From NCBI GenBank assembly GCA_905221615.1, contig CAJNDT010001301.1:1-64000 (forward strand): a DNA stretch of 64,000 nt. The letters run 5' to 3'. How positions within the stretch are numbered: position 1 is the stretch's first letter; each line of letters begins with the position of its first letter. This document shows positions 23,325-33,336 of this stretch, piece by piece. The position numbers were made by a program, and so were the translations under genes. The DNA comes from Symbiodinium sp. CCMP2592. Taxonomy: Eukaryota > Sar > Dinophyceae > Suessiales > Symbiodiniaceae. Below the pieces are notes generated by a model. It did not search any database, was not told where the DNA came from, and worked only from the letters and a program-made list of their open reading frames with translations.

Positions 23325-23647
23325 CTTATTTCCAAATTCTGTTTCAGTATGTTCCCGCCAGGATACAATATATTTCTGTAGCGAAATATATTCGAAACAA
23401 AATAGATTCGGAATCTCAATCAATGTATGTGTTGCCAATGGAATATAAAAAGGATTGACAAGACGCTCGGCACACACTCTTTTTTAAAAGTCTGGCGAAA
23501 GCCGTCGCTCGGGGAATTCCGAGAAGTCGAGACGAAGTGAGATGGTCCCCCCGAGCATCCATGATGCTCCGCATGATGTACAGAAGTACATCATGCACAG
23601 TGCATTCGCAATGCACACATCGGATAGTCAGCGATTGACTCATCCCC
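23325..23647 (-). repeat. YR-B split direct repeat B2
   Basis: 323 bp, nearly identical to B1 at 23874-24195. Differences include a C/A near 23357 and one extra T in a T-run. It contains a copy of the last bases of pol and of the palindromic stretch ATGATGTACAGAAGTACATCAT. Confidence 0.9.
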
Positions 23648-23662
23648 GGGGAGGGCGGGCGG

Positions 23663-23873
23663 GACAAAAAATTTTTCCGACTTGATTCGGAAAAGCTGCA
23701 AGTTGCCATCATCATAACATGTTGAAGTGATGTTGTCGCAACAAGCATGCGTAAAAGTGTTGGTTTCAAAACACAGGTTGCAAGAGAAGGGGGGAAACAA
23801 AAGGAAAAACTCCCGTTTTTCCTTTCAAACAAAATTTGGAAATAAAACCCTGTCAATCACGATTGAAGGGTGG
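23663..23873 (-). repeat. YR-B split direct repeat A2
   Basis: About 211 bp, matching A1 at 32242-32451. It abuts B1 directly at the CTT core. A 15-bp G-rich spacer (23648-23662) separates it from B2. Confidence 0.9.
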
Positions 23874-24195
23874 CTTATTTCCAAATTCTGTTTCAGTATG
23901 TTCCCACCAGGATACAATATATTTCTGTAGCGAAATATATTCGAAACAAAATAGATTCGGAATCTCAATCAATGTATGTGTTGCCAATGGAATATAAAAA
24001 GGATTGACAAGACGCTCGGCACACACTCTTTTTAAAAGTCTGGCGAAAGCCGTCGCTCGGGGAATTCCGAGAAGTCGAGACGAAGTGAGATGGTCCCCCC
24101 GAGCATCCATGATGCTCCGCATGATGTACAGAAGTACATCATGCACAGTGCATTCGCAATGCACACATCGGATAGTCAGCGATTGACTCATCCCC
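23874..24195 (-). repeat. YR-B split direct repeat B1
   Basis: 322 bp, the internal partner of B2. The pol stop codon (24188-24190) lies just inside it, so the repeat overlaps the coding end, as it does in YR-A. Confidence 0.9.
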
Positions 24196-27100
24196 ACGGA
24201 ACCAACGCAGACTTTGCGATGCTCAGCGCATCCACTTCGAATCGCCGACCAAGGCTTTCATCTGAAATTCCACGAGAAGGGTCATCTGCGATGTTAGACG
24301 CGGTATTGACTCTTTCGAACCATGGTATGCAGCACACTGCATCGATGGCATCGTGGGTGGCATCCACAATGTGCATCCCGACAGAGTTGTCGGATGCCCC
24401 TTTGATCATGCAGGCACGAGTGCCTTCATTGTCCGAGAAGACGACGAGGTTGCATCCTTTAAGGAGTCCTCTCCAAACGTGTATGCACATAAGTACAGCC
24501 AAACATTCGCATTCGAAGATTGGGTTCTTGCTCTCGGGACCAACAAGATGTCGCAGCTCAGAAGAAGCCCACTCGCTGAAGTGTCCAACTTTCGTCCCAT
24601 TGTCCGATATGAGAACTCCACCGAGACCGATGCGATCGTTGTCGCAAGAAGCATCCACATACACATGCCAAAGATGCAAGACGTTGGCACTCAGAGCCCT
24701 CGGAGGCCCTTCAAGAAAACTGTCCCTCAGGAACAGAAGTGCAGCCCTCAAGTTGTCCCCGATGTTGGGGCTTCGCTCTGCAAGATGTTTGGACAGGGCC
24801 TTGAATGCGATGCCAGCTTTCTTTCCCGCGATCTGGTTGGCGGCAAACTGCAGGCGGCCCCTCAGCCTCTCGCAGTCTTTCCTAGCCAGCACTCCTTTTT
24901 CGATGATAGAAGAAAGACTTTCTCTCAGCTCCTCGCGTCGAGTCGTCGTATTCCTCATGTAGAAGTTGCCGAGGTAGGATTCGCGCAAGTCAAACTCCAG
25001 GCCTAAGACTTTTGCCACGCCTCCGAAGATGGTAGGCTTGTCTGGAGACGTGTCCCAGCCAAGGATCTGAAAGAGCGATTCAGCACAAAGGTCGAAGAGC
25101 CGTGTAAGTGGCGGGACTTCGTTGCCGACAAAGTCGTCGTAATACACTGACCACATCAAAGCCAGCTGAATCGCCCCAATCGTCCAGATGCCAAGTGAAG
25201 TTCTGCAGAACGAGTGGACCGACGCACGAGCGCCGAAGGGCAACACGCACTGCTCGTAGATCTCCGCCTTCCCCGACCGGGGGTTGTACACCGAGAGATA
25301 AGCTTCCTCCACCGCCGAAGTGCTCAAAGGAAGATTCTTATACGCCTTGTGTAAGTCATAAGATTTCATCTCGAGCCCGCCGTGCCGTCGGCACTTTGGG
25401 TCGCGCTTGAGACGGTAGGCAATGGAAGCGGCGATTGCATCCGCCGTGTGCACAGTCACCGAGTCTTCGGCTGAAGTCGTTGAGTTAACCCCAGAGGCCT
25501 TGAAGTCATCTATAGGCCTACACTTGCCGCCCTGCCAAACGCCGAAGCGGCGCGAGAGGACAGCACTAGGACCTAGCGAAGCAGGATCGATGGGTCCTCG
25601 TAACCACCCCTTGGCGACCTCCTTGTCAGTGGCCGCCATGAGGGCCTCATCAAGTTCGGGGTCCCCGGAACTTTTGGTGGCGAGAAGAGTTGCTTCCCTC
25701 ATCACAGCTGCAGAGCTCCGGAGATCAGATACGGATAAGGAAGCAGGTGACAGCTTGGGGCGATATGCAGGATTCCTCGGGATCGCACCACTGAGGTCAA
25801 AACCCTTGGCGATGTCATTCGCTATCTCTAGGTCCTCGTGGCCACACTCCTCGAGCATGGTCCTAAAAAGGACCAGCCGCTTCCGCCCCAAGACACGTTT
25901 GCAATGTTGCGGCATTGAGTCACGCAACTCCTCTTCCTCGGCCTCCAGCTCACGGGCCTTGCTGATCCAATGCCGGAGCCTCTCGGTGCGTTGGGCTCCT
26001 ATCTCATGAAGCGACATGTCAGCAAGACGGTCGATGGCCGCCTTGGAATGTGATGGCACACCGTCCAAGAGGTGACGGGGGTGCCCAGCTTTCAGTGCTT
26101 GCTCAATGAACTCCTGAGGTTTCCAAGGGATGCCTACGGCCACCTTGTGCATACGGCCACCTTCTGGATTGCTGCACGACGGGATCCCAGGTGGTGGCTT
26201 AGTCAAGGAGCTGGGGCCTAAACCAGACTTACGGGTGGCTGCCTCGGGACCGGCCGTTGGGCAGCACTCTGGGGAGCTTCCAGGGAGGCCGAAACCAAGG
26301 TCTTCAAGCTTTCTCTTCTGATCGTCAAGCAGTTTGTGGTGATCGCGTATCGCATAGGCAACAAGCGTGATCCTGGGTCCCCCACACCAAGGAGCTTGAC
26401 AGTGCCTACCACTCGGATCAAAGATTATTCGTCGGCCCTCGAAGTCAAGAACATTTCCCAAAAGCTCGGGGTGGCCAGGATCAGGACAAGCGACGGAGCC
26501 ACTAGGTGATTCGATCCACACTCCCCCTTGCTCGAAGGAGGAAATCTTCAAGACCGCATTCGGTAGTCCTGGCTCGTTGTTTCTATCGGTATGCACCTTG
26601 CCTGCGAGGTTCTTGCCCAGCATCAGGGAAGTGAAAGGATGGCCCGGGGCAACCCGGCGCACATACTCGCACAAGAGTTTGCTCACACTGGGGTGCGATG
26701 AGGTGTTGGAACGCAGGCCCACCTTGTTTGCATGAAAGAAGGCACCACATGACCAGGAGAATTCATCAGTGCCTCGTCCTCCCCTAGACGGGGTATCCGA
26801 GACAAGTAGCTCACACAAGTGGCAAATGCAGTCGCGCCATGCTTCGTTGCTGGCTGACGCTCCCAAGTGGAGAGCATAATGCGAGAAAGCTTCGGGGTCC
26901 ATCTGGTCGTCCTCCATGATGGCTGAGTTTCCATCATCCTCAGCCTCGGCATTAGGGGCAACTGTGGGATGCGACACAGGTGTGGATGAGGCGGCTGAGT
27001 TACTTGAGCACGATTCCTGCGCTCCAGCTGGCACAACCCCAATGACACTCTGGCGCAGGATCCGAGTGCCCGCGGGAAGCGTCGGCAGTGAGGGCGAGCA

Positions 27101-28234
27101 TGAGACACAAGGTGGAAGGGGGGTATCGGCTTCCAACTTACGCACGCCGGGAAAAAGGGGTTCAGGACTAAGAAGAACCACAATCTGCCGAAACTCGGGC
27201 ACAAGGGGTGGCACGCGCTTGCTGCGAGGTTGCACACCAGCTGCAACCTGAGACTCACGCAGGGGAAGGGCAGCACCAGGCGCTAGGTATGAAGCGGGTG
27301 CAGGGTGGCCACGTTCGGCGGCAGCACGGACAATGATGTCGGCCAAACGTTGGCAGAGCACACGAGGGTAGACCTTCTCGGCGGCTGTGTCGAAGGCACC
27401 TGAGGATCGCGACCAGGGCAGGTGGCGATGAGATGTTGATTCCCCCGGGCAGAGAAGGGATAGCTCGTGTAGCAAAGGGACATTATGGGCTAGGCGGGTG
27501 AGCTTGGCACGCTCACCGCCGTGTTGGCAGTTATGAAAAAGGGTTTCCTCAAACTGCAGGTCGGCAACGGCAGTGAGCCACATGGTCGTTTGCCAGAAGT
27601 AAGAGCGGCCTGGATTCTCGCAAGAGACGAGCTTCCCAGAACGGATGCAGTGTGCAAAGATCTTGCCAGTGACGGCATAAAGGTCGTTGGCCTTAGCAAC
27701 GCGAATGCGGAGCTCGCCAGTGAGGTCTGGTAGCCCATCCGGGTGGGCATCACTTCTCGCGGGAGCGGGTAGGTTTTCACCGCGACGAAAAATTTCACGA
27801 GCACGACTCGCTGTTCCACAAGGGGGAGCGATGTGCACATAAAGGCAAAAGGGAGAATCGATCAGATCAAGAACCATCTTTACATGTTCGGGATCAAGGA
27901 GGTCCAGCTTAAGGACGGGAGAAATCATTTGCTTTGGGGCAACATGGTCGATTCCGATGCTATCTCGGAACCCTGCACGTCGAAGTTCGGCAGTAAGCCT
28001 GCCTGAGCCTGAGAAAATTTCAATGCAGAAGAGGGAATCAATCCTGAAAGCATCAGCACCGCAAAGAGAGTGCCCGGCATCAAGTAGCGGCCCCTCCACA
28101 GGGCTCGCAGCCTCAGCAGGACGAGAAGGAAAACAATGCGATTTGCTGGAAGCAGCGGCCGATGCTTGCGGGGTTGAGGCGCTCAGTGAAGCATCCAATG
28201 AAACACTGGGCGATGGAAAACACGGTGCTGGCAC
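24188..28234 (-). CDS. YR-B pol: C5-methyltransferase-like, 2OG-oxygenase-like, RT, RNase H
   Basis: 1,348 codons from 28234 (a GTG). The frame is open back to the Gag TGA at 28262-28264, so it is probably made as a Gag-Pol readthrough product. C5-cytosine-methyltransferase-like domain, residues 68-275: FSGSG at 74 (SAM motif I), PPC at 137-139 with the candidate nucleophile Cys139, ENP at 206. 2OG/Fe(II)-oxygenase-like domain, about 490-630: H548-x-D550, H611, R621. RT: D960 (SYDLHKAY), LPFGARAS, YYDD 1031-1034. RNase H: D1194, E1241/E1243, D1268, D1317. The methyltransferase lacks a clear QxRxR motif, so activity is uncertain. All RT and RNase H catalytic residues are present. The domain order differs from YR-A. 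Confidence 0.85.
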   Translation of the reverse strand: MPAPCFPSPSVSLDASLSASTPQASAAASSKSHCFPSRPAEAASPVEGPLLDAGHSLCGADAFRIDSLFCIEIFSGSGRLTAELRRAGFRDSIGIDHVAPKQMISPVLKLDLLDPEHVKMVLDLIDSPFCLYVHIAPPCGTASRAREIFRRGENLPAPARSDAHPDGLPDLTGELRIRVAKANDLYAVTGKIFAHCIRSGKLVSCENPGRSYFWQTTMWLTAVADLQFEETLFHNCQHGGERAKLTRLAHNVPLLHELSLLCPGESTSHRHLPWSRSSGAFDTAAEKVYPRVLCQRLADIIVRAAAERGHPAPASYLAPGAALPLRESQVAAGVQPRSKRVPPLVPEFRQIVVLLSPEPLFPGVRKLEADTPLPPCVSCSPSLPTLPAGTRILRQSVIGVVPAGAQESCSSNSAASSTPVSHPTVAPNAEAEDDGNSAIMEDDQMDPEAFSHYALHLGASASNEAWRDCICHLCELLVSDTPSRGGRGTDEFSWSCGAFFHANKVGLRSNTSSHPSVSKLLCEYVRRVAPGHPFTSLMLGKNLAGKVHTDRNNEPGLPNAVLKISSFEQGGVWIESPSGSVACPDPGHPELLGNVLDFEGRRIIFDPSGRHCQAPWCGGPRITLVAYAIRDHHKLLDDQKRKLEDLGFGLPGSSPECCPTAGPEAATRKSGLGPSSLTKPPPGIPSCSNPEGGRMHKVAVGIPWKPQEFIEQALKAGHPRHLLDGVPSHSKAAIDRLADMSLHEIGAQRTERLRHWISKARELEAEEEELRDSMPQHCKRVLGRKRLVLFRTMLEECGHEDLEIANDIAKGFDLSGAIPRNPAYRPKLSPASLSVSDLRSSAAVMREATLLATKSSGDPELDEALMAATDKEVAKGWLRGPIDPASLGPSAVLSRRFGVWQGGKCRPIDDFKASGVNSTTSAEDSVTVHTADAIAASIAYRLKRDPKCRRHGGLEMKSYDLHKAYKNLPLSTSAVEEAYLSVYNPRSGKAEIYEQCVLPFGARASVHSFCRTSLGIWTIGAIQLALMWSVYYDDFVGNEVPPLTRLFDLCAESLFQILGWDTSPDKPTIFGGVAKVLGLEFDLRESYLGNFYMRNTTTRREELRESLSSIIEKGVLARKDCERLRGRLQFAANQIAGKKAGIAFKALSKHLAERSPNIGDNLRAALLFLRDSFLEGPPRALSANVLHLWHVYVDASCDNDRIGLGGVLISDNGTKVGHFSEWASSELRHLVGPESKNPIFECECLAVLMCIHVWRGLLKGCNLVVFSDNEGTRACMIKGASDNSVGMHIVDATHDAIDAVCCIPWFERVNTASNIADDPSRGISDESLGRRFEVDALSIAKSALVPWG

Positions 28235-28261
28235 GCTGTCGGGCTCAGGCAGGCATGCGCT

Positions 28262-29455
28262 TCATGGCTTCTTTGGACACGCATGCGCGGGGTGGTGACC
28301 ACCACAACGCATGCAGTTGTGCAGACCCCTGGGGCAGGATTGGCCGACCTTGGCATTAGGACACCCACTAGCCATATTGAATCCCCAGCAGCGGCGCTTT
28401 CCGGTCTTAGTCCAAGACGAAAGGCCCTTGAGTTCTTCTGGAAGATTGCTAGGCTCGCGCAACGTCTTGGTTTTTCCCTTGCCGGTACCTTTGCGCTGCT
28501 TCTTGGTCGGGGTGTCTGTGGGCTCAGGTTTGAGCTCGGTGCTCTCCCGCTTGAGGGCACCACCTTCTCGCGGGAGGAGATGAAAAATCACCTTCGGGTC
28601 AGTCTGCAAGCGGGCCCACAAACTGTCAAGAGGCAAAGCCCCGGATGCATCTCGACGAATCCCGTCGGGGGTAAGCTCTGCCAGGCGCATCCAGGCAGCA
28701 CGGTCCGCATGCAGAATTTGTTGCACAGAAGTGGCACGGCTGCCAGCAATGGGCTCCTGATGAAGGTGGCCCAAGAGGAAATCCACGAAGCCCTGAATCC
28801 TAAAGTAATCAGTCACACCGATCAAGTCAAGAGCAAGGCTTCGGCGGTGCATGGCATGGTGAAGGCTCAGTGCAGTGGAAGTATCGCATGACTGATCGGG
28901 GTCACGATCTCTCACGACCAGTGTTGAAGCCTGCACATCCAACTCCTTCCGTGGTTTCTCGGAACGCAGCTCAGCTTCACGAGTGATGAACTTTGCCGGG
29001 GAAAGGTAGCTGATGCAGTTATCAGTAAGGAGCTTCATGCAGAGGTCATACGAGGCGTAGCTGCACTCAGTCTGGCCAGACATGGTGATGCCTCTAAGTT
29101 TGTTGGCCTGTGCTCGGATGCGCTCGCGGCGCTCCGCGGGGGCTAACTCCTTGACCTCGTTCTCCTTGTTCTCAACGAGTGCCTTGGTCTGGCTGACCAA
29201 GAGGGTCTGTGCTTCGAACACCAGGTGTCGAACCGCTGCGATGGATCCCAACGGCGGGGCTGCACCTCCCACCTTGATGAGGGCCGACAACGACTCCTCG
29301 GTCGGCGTCTCGCCGGGCTGGCAAGGGGCGAACGCCAGCTTCGCCATCGTGTCGATGGTCTGTGCAACAAGGCGATCCACTGCTTCCTGAGGGAGGCCCA
29401 CACGTTTGGCTCGCTCCAGGAAGACTGCCTTGGACTCTACAAGGGTTTGCGCCAT
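28262..29455 (-). CDS. YR-B Gag-like protein with CCCH/zinc-knuckle end
   Basis: Start chosen at ATG 29455; an upstream GTG at 29476 is in the same frame. About 397 aa, homologous along its length to the Gag-like ORF of YR-A (shared words FEAQ, LSPAKF/LPPGKYLS, RRSLA(L/F)DL). A basic GKGKTK linker precedes a Cys/His cluster of the form Cx8Cx8Cx4H followed by CxxCx6HxC, probably nucleic-acid binding. It ends in TGA and is followed in the same frame by pol with no further stop. Confidence 0.8.
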   Translation of the reverse strand: MAQTLVESKAVFLERAKRVGLPQEAVDRLVAQTIDTMAKLAFAPCQPGETPTEESLSALIKVGGAAPPLGSIAAVRHLVFEAQTLLVSQTKALVENKENEVKELAPAERRERIRAQANKLRGITMSGQTECSYASYDLCMKLLTDNCISYLSPAKFITREAELRSEKPRKELDVQASTLVVRDRDPDQSCDTSTALSLHHAMHRRSLALDLIGVTDYFRIQGFVDFLLGHLHQEPIAGSRATSVQQILHADRAAWMRLAELTPDGIRRDASGALPLDSLWARLQTDPKVIFHLLPREGGALKRESTELKPEPTDTPTKKQRKGTGKGKTKTLREPSNLPEELKGLSSWTKTGKRRCWGFNMASGCPNAKVGQSCPRGLHNCMRCGGHHPAHACPKKP

Positions 29456-29785
29456 GATCTCCGATCCTATGTGCACTCACAGAAACTGGTCTTGAGACAC
29501 GCACATGCAAAGGACCAATCATGCACACAGTGATTGCAAGCTTTGCATGTGGACAGCTCACTGCTGGTCATCATCGCATCGCCGAGCTTGGTCCGCCCGT
29601 CCGGACCCCGTGGCGGCCACGAGGTAAACCAAAGGTTCCACTGAAACCCTTGTTTGCCCGGACGAGTCTCCGAACCATGCTCTGGGTCGGTGCGCAATTG
29701 ACCACTCGTCCATCAGACATGACTGTGAAGCTCAGCGATACACTGAAGTGGTGATCCGCAAGCATCGCACGTCACACGACATTTC

Positions 29786-31741
29786 TCACTTAGAAGCGCC
29801 CTGCTTCTTAGCGATGAAACTCGCTATGGCCCCTGCGTCGCGGAGGGGCCGGCCTGCTGTGCATTGCTTGCACAGCCATCTACTGCTGAAGACCTTTCCA
29901 CTGAAAGGCTTCATATTGTCAAGCGACCTTCCACAGATCAACTTGCCAGTAGAACCCTTCGCTCGTGAGTGAAGGCTCTTGGTCTTCGGGTTCTGAAAAA
30001 TGTCTAAATCAGGGCCCATGTTCACAGACGGGATCGCATTCTGCGCTTCGCCTGCTCCAAAACTCTCATAATGAGTCTCCTCCTCGGACTCACCGGAACT
30101 CTCAGACTCGCTGCTCGAGGCTTCGTGAACGTCTTCTTGTTCACCCAGGTCCTGATCATCAGGAGGTTCTACGCCTCCATCCTCGGCCAGCTCAACCTCG
30201 GGAGCGCACTCGAAGCTCTCGTGAGATGGCGAAAGATTGGCACGCCCCAAGGGTGCCAAAGAGAAACGCGACTCACGGATGGTCGCACCTCCTGCAATCA
30301 TCCCGCTCTTCGTGCGATCCGGATGGAAAACCCCCTGCCGGATGGCACCAAGACATTCTGCAAGATCTCGTAGCGGCTGCGCCTGCACTTCGCGAGCGTA
30401 AGCTTCTTGCGTTTTCCCACTTGGACCTAAGCTGTGGTGTCCCAGGACAAGTTGCGTCCTCTCACTGTATCCAGCCTTCGAGGTCCAAGAAAGCGGCGTT
30501 GCCTTCAAACCGTGCGAGGAGAATGTAAGATCTTCTTCGGCCGCTTGCAGCCGTGAAAGCAGCGCCCTGATCCATGTAGTGGTCTCGTTGGCATCGATGG
30601 CATCCCCGCTCCAAGAGTAATCGCAGGCCAGGCGGGGGAGCAACGGCCCGCGATGCCCCTTCTCGAAGTCGAAGCCAACGGCCTTCGCCGCCTCTGCCCA
30701 AGCGGCGCCCCAAGGCTTCTGGTGGAGCCCATGGTACGGCGCAACCAAAATGAGCACGGCCCCCGGTCCACTGCTCAACCGGCAATTCTTGTGCTCATAA
30801 GTTCTGACCTCGATGAAACCCGTATCGCCATCAAGGTCAAGCTCAAGCTTCGAAATGTTCCTCAGATCGGACACTCGAGCCCTGGAGTAAAGCTGGAACA
30901 AGAAGACCCCTGTAGCGTACCTGTCCACCTTGTCAAGGGCTCCCTCTATCAGCGCTCCTTCGAGGAGGAGCACCTCCTCGACCTTCAGGACTCTCGAACG
31001 TCTCGGGTCACAGGTGCGAATGTTGGCTCCCCGCAGCGCACCCTTGACCCAAGGGTTGTCACTGATTCCTTGTTCGACCTCAATTCCGAGAACATGTTCC
31101 AGGAAATTCACAGTTTCCATAGCCTCACGAATGGCACTGTTCCTGGCTTCGGCTGCAAGTGGTTTGAGGAAGCTCACAAGAAAATCGAGGCTCACCGGGA
31201 AAGCCTTCACATGATGCTTGTCGGCCCAACAAATGAATCGTGCAGAAAATCGGGCTCGCTTAAGCAAAGTCGATGTTGCTTTCCCAGCCAAGGCCTGCGC
31301 CACGACCCCCAAGGGGTCAGATTCGCCTTTCGCCCAAATGAGAACCCCCAACCTCGAGGCACCAGGTGAGTGACTCAGAACACAGAGCCACCGACGTAGG
31401 ACATTTTCCCGATCGACACCGGCCTTCTCGCCTGCCTGTAGCCTGGGCTTCTTAAGCACAGCCTCAAAGACAGGCACAACCTTGGTACACTGCAGAGCCA
31501 CCGGCAGCGGCTCATCTGAATCACCCGGCCGCCTGTACTGCGTGGCTGGCGGCGGCACGACTCTTGGCACCTTGACGCTATGAAGGTCGACGCTTCTGCC
31601 TGGTTTTCCTGAGAAAATGGCAGACAAGGCCTTATTCCTGTCCCACGGATAGCTGAGTGGGGCCACAACATCATGAGTCAAGTGCTGGAGGTGTTGCTCG
31701 AAACGATCACATAGATCGGAGGCCGAAGCTTCAGCAGCCAT
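29786..31741 (-). CDS. YR-B tyrosine recombinase
   Basis: 651 aa from ATG 31741; an in-frame TTG lies upstream at 31762. It catalyses integration of the element's DNA copy. Catalytic residues, numbered from the ATG: R289 (YSRARVSD), K318 candidate, H410xxK413 (HGLKAT), H435 (LGHH), Y448 (AYAREV). All are present, so the enzyme looks intact. The C-terminus is acidic and ends in a conserved cluster, LICGR ... CKQC, also found in YR-A (FFCGR ... CIQC). This may be a zinc site. About 330 bp separate it from the Gag start. Confidence 0.9.
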   Translation of the reverse strand: MAAEASASDLCDRFEQHLQHLTHDVVAPLSYPWDRNKALSAIFSGKPGRSVDLHSVKVPRVVPPPATQYRRPGDSDEPLPVALQCTKVVPVFEAVLKKPRLQAGEKAGVDRENVLRRWLCVLSHSPGASRLGVLIWAKGESDPLGVVAQALAGKATSTLLKRARFSARFICWADKHHVKAFPVSLDFLVSFLKPLAAEARNSAIREAMETVNFLEHVLGIEVEQGISDNPWVKGALRGANIRTCDPRRSRVLKVEEVLLLEGALIEGALDKVDRYATGVFLFQLYSRARVSDLRNISKLELDLDGDTGFIEVRTYEHKNCRLSSGPGAVLILVAPYHGLHQKPWGAAWAEAAKAVGFDFEKGHRGPLLPRLACDYSWSGDAIDANETTTWIRALLSRLQAAEEDLTFSSHGLKATPLSWTSKAGYSERTQLVLGHHSLGPSGKTQEAYAREVQAQPLRDLAECLGAIRQGVFHPDRTKSGMIAGGATIRESRFSLAPLGRANLSPSHESFECAPEVELAEDGGVEPPDDQDLGEQEDVHEASSSESESSGESEEETHYESFGAGEAQNAIPSVNMGPDLDIFQNPKTKSLHSRAKGSTGKLICGRSLDNMKPFSGKVFSSRWLCKQCTAGRPLRDAGAIASFIAKKQGASK

Positions 31742-32241
31742 CGAAGAGACCCCACGAGCCAAGGCCCTGAAGCGAGGCCGTGCTCACGGCAGGGGCTGCA
31801 GACCAGCCCTAATTGCAACGAAGAGGATTTCCTGCAAGAAATCGCTGCGAGTGGAAGCACTCGAAGCCAGCAGAGCTGATCTAGCAGCAGGATCAAGGAA
31901 GTTCCACAGCGTAATCGTCACTCGCACTTTGCACACGGCTCCCGATGCAAAAACGCAATCAAAACTAAGATCGCTGAAGTGAGAGCTCGCTGAGGTACTT
32001 GCCAAAGACGCGGAGGACTCACTGCCCTCGTAGTCCATGCAGCGACCCGCCCCACTCGCTAGAAGCACCAGATTAGCACCCAGGGCCTTTTAGAAAGATC
32101 CTAGACGTGTCTACCGGGTGGCCTGCCACACCTACCAGTGCTCACTCCCCTTGCAGCGAGAGCAAGCCCTCAAGCCACTATTCCGTCGGGGGAACCCTGG
32201 CAACGGTGTGCGGCACCACAGCAGAAGGATCTCGAGGCTCA
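31742..32241 (-). other. YR-B leader region
   Basis: 500 bp between A1 and the recombinase ATG with no ORF of note. Unlike YR-A, I see no recognisable spliced-leader relic at its A1 edge (near 32241). Confidence 0.6.
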
Positions 32242-32451
32242 GACAAAAATTTTTCCGACTTGATTCGGAAAAGCTGCAAGTTGCCATCATCATAACATGT
32301 TGAAGTGATGTTGTCGCAACAAGCATGCGTAAAAGTGTTGGTTTCAAAACACAGGTTGCAAGAGAAGGGGGGAAACAAAAGGAAAAACTCCCGTTTTTCC
32401 TTTCAAACAAAATTTGGAAATAAAACCCTGTCAATCACGATTGAAGGGTGG
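32242..32451 (-). repeat. YR-B split direct repeat A1
   Basis: About 210 bp, matching A2 at 23663-23873 except for one A in the A-run near 32246. It ends at the CTT shared with the target (32452-32454). Confidence 0.9.
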
Positions 32452-33155
32452 CTTCCCTGCCTATGTTAGCGGGGGAGGCTACCTCTTGGTTGCAAGATTT
32501 CCTCTTGAGGGCTGGCTTTGAAGAGGAAGAAGTCCTGAAGCGCGGCTCCCACTCGCTGAAGGCGACACTTACTACTTGGACCTCCCGGTGCCCGACGGTC
32601 TCTTTCTCCTCTGGTGACCAGAGGTTGGTGGGCCATCACGTGAAGCCCAAAGACAAGTCTCCTTTGATCTACTCTAGGCAGGCATACACCGCTCTCTACG
32701 GCAAGATCCTCGCGATGTTCATTGACATTCGTGAGGGACGCTATGATCCGGATTTGCCGGAGGTTGATAGAGTCCTCGCTGCAGCCGCTGAAAACTCGCA
32801 TAGAAGGCCAACTGAGCCTAAGGCAAACACGATCCCTCCCGCAATCGGGCCTCTCGATGAGGCTAGCGGAGAGGAGGGTGGCTCGACTTCCGAAGGGAGC
32901 GAGGAAGCACTCTCGGGGGAAGACCGAGCCGATGTGGCGAGAGCACCTTTTCAGCAGCCGGTGGACTTGGAACTTGTTTACGTGCACCGGGTGTCAGGCG
33001 TTGTTCACTGCCTGAAGGACCCTCGAAGCACGGATTTCTTTTGTGGTCGTTTCTTGACCGCAGCGTACATGAAATTCGGAAGGGCCGGCGCGGCAGCAGC
33101 AGATCCAGATTGCTGCATTCAGTGCCGGAGAGCGCGCGACCGGGAGCCGGTTTGA
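32452..33155 (+). pseudogene. YR-A tyrosine recombinase, C-terminal part
   Basis: Continues the gene interrupted at 23324. It holds the second half of the catalytic domain: HSLKAT (HxxK box), GHH, and the probable nucleophile Tyr in IYSR, aligned with AYAR of YR-B. The tail is acidic and ends in FFCGR and CCIQC, the same Cys pattern as in YR-B. A GTG at 32448 and ATG codons inside allow only a truncated product. The stop is at 33153-33155, 181 bp before the Gag ATG. Confidence 0.85.
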
Positions 33156-33336
33156 GGCGAGCTTTCGACGATCAGAGGAGATCTGGGCCTTGGCCCATCC
33201 TCGCACCTTTGCCTGCATGCAGCTTAGGCAAAACATGGTGTGTCGTCGGTCTCAGTGACAGCCTGCAGTTATCGCACGAATGTCTGTTTGTATGAGGCGC
33301 TTGACTCAAGTCACTTAGCGCTAGAGGGTTGCGAGC

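Larger units (their letters stand above)
23325..32454 (-). mobile_element. YR-B: second tyrosine-recombinase retrotransposon, nested in YR-A
   Basis: About 9.1 kb, transcribed right to left. Order on its own strand: A1 (32451-32242), leader (32241-31742), YR recombinase, Gag-like, pol (methyltransferase, oxygenase, RT, RNase H), B1 (24195-23874), A2 (23873-23663), B2 (23647-23325). The trinucleotide CTT is shared by the left end (23325-23327), the A2/B1 junction (23874-23876) and the right end (32452-32454). That fits a recombinase crossover core and insertion without a target duplication. Confidence 0.9.

Noticed and set aside
24090..28300. Plus-strand ORFs opposite the YR-B genes, up to about 290 codons
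   Set aside because: They are shadows of the minus-strand pol and Gag frames, with no recognisable domains.
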